Shown piece after piece: positions 60,097-64,000 of a stretch of DNA of 64,000 bases. Numbering within the stretch: position 1 is the stretch's first letter; every line of letters starts with the position of its first letter. The translations under genes were made by a program, and so were the position numbers. The stretch is from Argentina anserina (lineage: Eukaryota; Streptophyta; Magnoliopsida; Rosales; Rosaceae): assembly GCF_933775445.1 (NCBI RefSeq), contig NC_065873.1, positions 7,564,001 to 7,628,000 on the forward strand, given 5' to 3'. The notes beneath the pieces were generated by a model. It was not told the origin of the DNA. It did not search any database and saw only the letters and a list, made by a program, of their open reading frames with translations.

Positions 60097-61404
60097 TATT
60101 TGAAGAGACGTGTCTTATTTGAAGTCGGAATTTGAGATGAAAGACCTAGAGAGGACGAAATTCTGTCTCGGCCTTGAGCTTCTGCATAGGGCCGACGACA
60201 TCTTAGTGCATCAGTCAAATTACACGCAGAAGATGCTTCGACGTTTCAATATGGATCTATGCAGTCTATTGTCTACTCCCATGGTCGTCCGAAGTCTAGA
60301 TATCAAGAAGGATCAATTCCGTCCTAAAGACGATGATGAAGAAGTTCTTGGTCTGAAGTTCCATACCTTAGTGCGATTGGGGCACTATTGTATCTTGCTC
60401 AATGCTCTAGACCGGACATATCTTTCGCAGTGAACTTATAGTTAGATTTAGCTCCGCGCCTACGCTACATCATTGGAAAGGAATCAAGCATTTGTTTCGG
60501 TACTTGAAAGGTTCCCTTGACATGGGATTGTTCTACCCCTATTGCAGAGAGAACACCGCCACGGTATCTCCCCACACCACCGCCGTCGCCGACCCCGGCC
60601 TTGCCGCCGTACGCCGCAGCAATGCCTCCGGCCGCCATGGCGTGGAGACCGTGCACGGTGCCGAGCGCAGCAACCGGTCCCGTGCAGCTCCTTCCACCGA
60701 TGCAAAGACTCCAAACAACTTGTTAGTTGGTTATGCCGACGCATGGTACCTCTCTGACCCGCACAAGGCTCGTTCTCAAACAGGTTATATGTTTACCATT
60801 GGGAATACATCGATATCTTGGAAATCCACGAAGCAAACTCTTGTTGCTACTTCTTCGAATCACGCGGAGATCATCGCTCTCCATGAAGCAGTTAAAGAAT
60901 GTGTTTGGCTACGATCACTCTTCGCCATATCCGTGATTCTTGTGGATTAGTCTCTACAATTGATCAACCTACGTGCATTTATGAAGATAATGCTGCTTGC
61001 ATAGAGCAGACAAAGTTAGGTTTTATCAAGGGAGACAACACCAAGCATATTTCGCCCAAGTTCTTCTACAATGTTCAACAACAGAAGTTCTTGAATGTTC
61101 AGATCAATCAAGTGAGTTCAGAATCCAATGTTGCGGATTTGTTCACCAAGTCTTTGCCTAAATCTACTTTTGTGAAACATGTGAAGAGCATTGGCATGCG
61201 TTGTTTATCGGAACTCTAAAATTTGGTAGACTTCAGGGGGAGTCTACATCACATGTTAAGATCTTTAAGTAGTTGGTGCGTTGTGCTCTTTTTTCCTTCG
61301 ATCAAGCTTTTGTTTTACCCAATAAGTTTTTGTTTTGCTTGACAAGGTTTTTACCGAGGCAACGTTGTGCGCCATGCAACCTAGGCATGCGACACAAGGG
61401 GGAG
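60097..61404 (+). pseudogene. Ty1/copia pol remains (RT to RNase H)
   Basis: RT end: EFEMKDLERTKFCLGLELLH and HQSNYTQKMLRRFNMD (60110-60260). RNase H: LVGYADAWYLSDPHKARSQT, WKSTKQTLVATSSNHAEIIA (60724-60890), then CIYEDNAACIEQTKLGFIKG and NVADLFTKSLPKSTF to the stop at 61217-61219. A frame break lies near 60440 and another near 60930. A GC-rich insert of about 150 bp sits at 60555-60705. A purine-rich ACAAGGGGGAG (61394-61404) precedes the LTR. Confidence 0.85.
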
Positions 61405-61585
61405 TGTTCCGGGAGAATTACTATTCTACCCTTGTGTCTGTCTTAGCCTAATAGGTTTCCTGTTAGGAGATAGATTAGCATCTCCGTAATAGATTAGAAC
61501 TCCGAATCCTACGGGATTGTGGTTTTGTAAATGCCTATATATATGCCCCCATATCATTCAATAATACATAATTATTTCATCCTAC
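61405..61585 (+). repeat. 3' LTR of the copia element
   Basis: It starts TGTTCCGGGAGAATTAC right after the polypurine tract and ends near CATCCTACA. The matching 5' LTR is outside or deleted; the left side instead abuts the Cassandra LTR. Confidence 0.65.
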
Positions 61586-62165
61586 ATCAATACTTGCTTA
61601 TTTTAATTAATAGATGAAGGAAAAACTTAGGCGGATGTGTTGACCCACCCATTACACAAACTTAAACCAACGATATTCTAGAATCACATTCAATTGTTCC
61701 ATAATAAAGGTCGTCGCGCCTATTTGCGAAAGTCATCCTAATAAAACCTAGAGGAAAAACACTACTTTTATCAGAACTTTTGCATTCACTTATTTTGATT
61801 AAAATCCTCAGTAAGAAAGTGTGAGTGATGTGTTCGCCGCATCAGCTTAACCCTCCAGAACCAAGTCAACCAACAACAACATTTTTGCCAAAATATAACA
61901 ATCGACTCTCATGTATTTGCAAGCAAAACCATAATAAATTCATACATTATTGACAGAAATCTCAATAAGGATAAGTTGGTAGCTAATCCTTCGCAGCTGA
62001 TCCTCTATCCCCATTTCTCTATTCTCTTCTTTGTACCTCTATGAAATTGTGACATCTGGCATGCCGCCATGTATTCAAAAGCATATCGACCTACCCCTAA
62101 AATTTCAGTTTCTCTTAGAAGGCCAAGTGAGAAAGACTAACTCTCCTACTTGAACTATATGTACT
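61586..62165. other. Possible second copia tail and spacer
   Basis: A weak frame near 61640-61735 (VLTHPLHKLKPTI, GRRAYLRKSS) resembles the very end of another copia RNase H. The rest has no recognised feature. Confidence 0.3.
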
Positions 62166-62167
62166 AG

Positions 62168-64000
62168 GGGTGGCACTTTCGACCGAAAAACTGAGAACCG
62201 AACCGAAAAAACCGAACCGAACCCGAAAAAAACTGAACTGACAAAAAAAACCGAACTGAAAAAAAAAACCGAAAAAATCGGAAAAAATTCAGTTCAGTGG
62301 TCTAACCGAACCGAATTAACTGAACCGAACCGAACCTAATACTGAACTCGTAAAACGACGTCGTGTTACATATGTATATATCAAACTGGAAAAAACCCTC
62401 GCCTCACTTGAGTCAGTCTCACTCCGCCTCAAACCTAAAGCGAAAGGATTCGCTCAGCCTCACTTGATCTCTGCTCAGCTGCTCTCTCATCTCAAGACTC
62501 ACGCCTCTCTGAGTCGCTTGGCTCGCAGCCATCAACCACGGTTCACCAGTCCACCGCACCACGGCCGACACCACTTCTCTACCATCCTAACTCCTAAGGT
62601 GATTTGCTTCTCCGATATTAATCTCTAAATATTCTCAAATTCTTTCCTTTTAAACTAATAGCTCTCAATTTCTTGATTTCAGTCCCATTTTAATTCAATT
62701 TCTATGTCCTGGGTTTCTCTGATCTGTCGAGTTCTCTGGCATTAGCCGAGTCCATGGCTTCACCTGGGCTACTCACTACTCTGTAGAAGATCCACTCTTC
62801 CTCCTCTATTGGTATGGGTAAGTAGTTTTCTTCGTAATTCAGTTTGGAGATTTTGTATTTTTCTTGATAAGCAAAATGTGAATCCCTGTAATTCCTCTAC
62901 TGTATTGAATATGTTATTATATTCTGTATCTGCAATTAGACATAGCTTAATCTCAAGCATTATCATATCTCTCGGATTCAAATTGTTACAGAACCTCTTT
63001 ATGAGACATATTGTAATTGCTTGCACTATTGTATAAATCTGAACTCTGTGAATGAGAAATGCATGAAATTTCTACATTATTGTAAGATTCCAATATCACC
63101 ACCGTCACCACCATATGTGGTGGTGGTTTTGAATTCTTGATCCAAGCTTCTATTTTGGGTTAACTTATTTGATAGGGAATTAAAGAGTCTTTATAATTTC
63201 AGAATCTAGGCCTTGAAGAGCAGAGGAGCGGGAGAGAAAGGTTTCAGTTTGGAGTAGTTCTCTTTGGATGCAGACTTGTGATTCATGCCTTTGCCTCAAT
63301 TGGATTTAATTAGAGGGTGAGTTGAGGTCATTATTAATTAACTTCAGTTGTTTGAGAGTAAAATCCTGGTGTTAATTTTGGTGGGTTGTTGGTGAAGAGC
63401 TGTAGTTGAAGAAATGGAAGACAAAGGTTGAAGTTTGGCGTGGTTTGTATTTGGGTATAGATATTATCATATGCTTAATTAATTTGAAAATTTGATAAAT
63501 CAATATGGTAGCCAAGATGAATTCCCAGAAGAACAAAAGTTCAATTATGGAGTGCAAATGCAAGTTGATAATCCCATTCCGTTTCTGTTTAATCTTGTTG
63601 GATTAATATAAGTTACAACCTTATAATTCTTGTTTGTAATTGCTATGTTCACAGGTTTTTTTCATTAGTGCCATCTTGTTCCAATAAGCAAACCTTTAAT
63701 TGGAACCAGTTTCATGATTAATAATGAAGTTGGTTACATGTGCAGACCCTATCTCCACCACTCTTTTAATTGGAACCAGTTTCATGATTAATAATGGATT
63801 ACGATCTTCTGCTGCTGGTGGAAAGTTATTGCAGGTAATTTTTTGATCCGTGCATGGTTGAACTTGCCCCATTGTTTTATTGATTCTTATTCTAGGATGT
63901 TTGACTGCTTTGTATTAGCTATTCCCGTTTCCACTATAGCTTCGGAGTCTTGTTTTAGCACTAGTGGGAGGGTGATTGATCCATATCGTGCTTCATTAAG
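62168..64000 (+). mobile_element. hAT element, left end and transposase tail, runs off the window
   Basis: The left end has AGGGGTGGCA and a run of ACCGAACCG words, typical of a class of plant hAT elements. At 63890-64000 the plus frame reads LAIPVSTIASESCFSTSGRV and IDPYRASL, the hAT C-terminal dimerisation region, with the window ending inside it. The BED finger and catalytic core are not between, so it is an internally deleted copy. Confidence 0.65.
63690..63796 (+). repeat. Direct duplication of ~33 bp
   Basis: TTTAATTGGAACCAGTTTCA and the following GATTAATAATG occur twice, near 63693 and 63763, in the hAT interior. Confidence 0.85.

Noticed and set aside
60465..60757. Overlapping frames in the GC-rich copia insert
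   Set aside because: They result from high GC. Only the plus frame that continues into RNase H has support.

Overview
This is a plant nuclear window, and it reads as a eudicot. The genes are intron-rich with GT/AG junctions, and the gene families are plant-type (plastid MATE transporters, DRD1/CHR35, plant MCM9, a PPR protein). Much of the rest is transposon debris. A Rosaceae source is my impression only: the Cassandra LTR with its 5S-like core resembles what I remember from apple relatives. It is not proven here.

Layout. (1) 0.4-7.3 kb: a MATE transporter pseudogene on the minus strand, split in one intron by a 3.3-kb LTR-like element. (2) 8.4-12.2 kb: a DRD1/CHR35-like SNF2 remodeller on the minus strand with an in-frame TAG. 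(3) 14.0-18.7 kb: an intact 14-exon plastid MATE gene on the minus strand. (4) 19.1-21.7 kb: a second long LTR-like element. (5) 21.7-29.3 kb: AT-rich sequence with a MITE candidate, an inverted-repeat-bounded block and a dead NAM-associated gene. (6) 29.3-33.0 kb: a PPR pseudogene split by a hAT element with an 8-bp target duplication. That hAT element itself carries a fragment of the long-LTR family. (7) 33.4-38.4 kb: a second intact MATE gene on the minus strand. Every internal exon has the same length as in the 14-kb copy. (8) 39.7-44.3 kb: an MCM9-like gene on the plus strand that stops after the Walker B exon. (9) 45.8-49.9 kb: two divergent KRR1-like KH-domain gene pieces on the plus strand, invaded by a LINE and a Tourist-type MITE. 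(10) 49.9-64 kb: LINE, MITE, a decayed Ty3/gypsy element with both LTRs, hAT remains, a Cassandra LTR, copia remains, and a hAT copy running off the right edge.

Function. Two genes look intact end to end: the MATE genes of 548 and 547 codons, related to Arabidopsis DTX46/DTX47(EDS5), which sit in the plastid envelope. The DRD1-like gene belongs to RNA-directed DNA methylation but carries a nonsense codon. The MCM9 promoter region has an E2F-like site next to a TATA box, which fits a replication gene, yet the gene body is truncated. The KRR1-like pieces are the least conventional content: one reads as a complete 126-codon, three-exon ORF holding mainly the first KH region of a ribosome-assembly factor.
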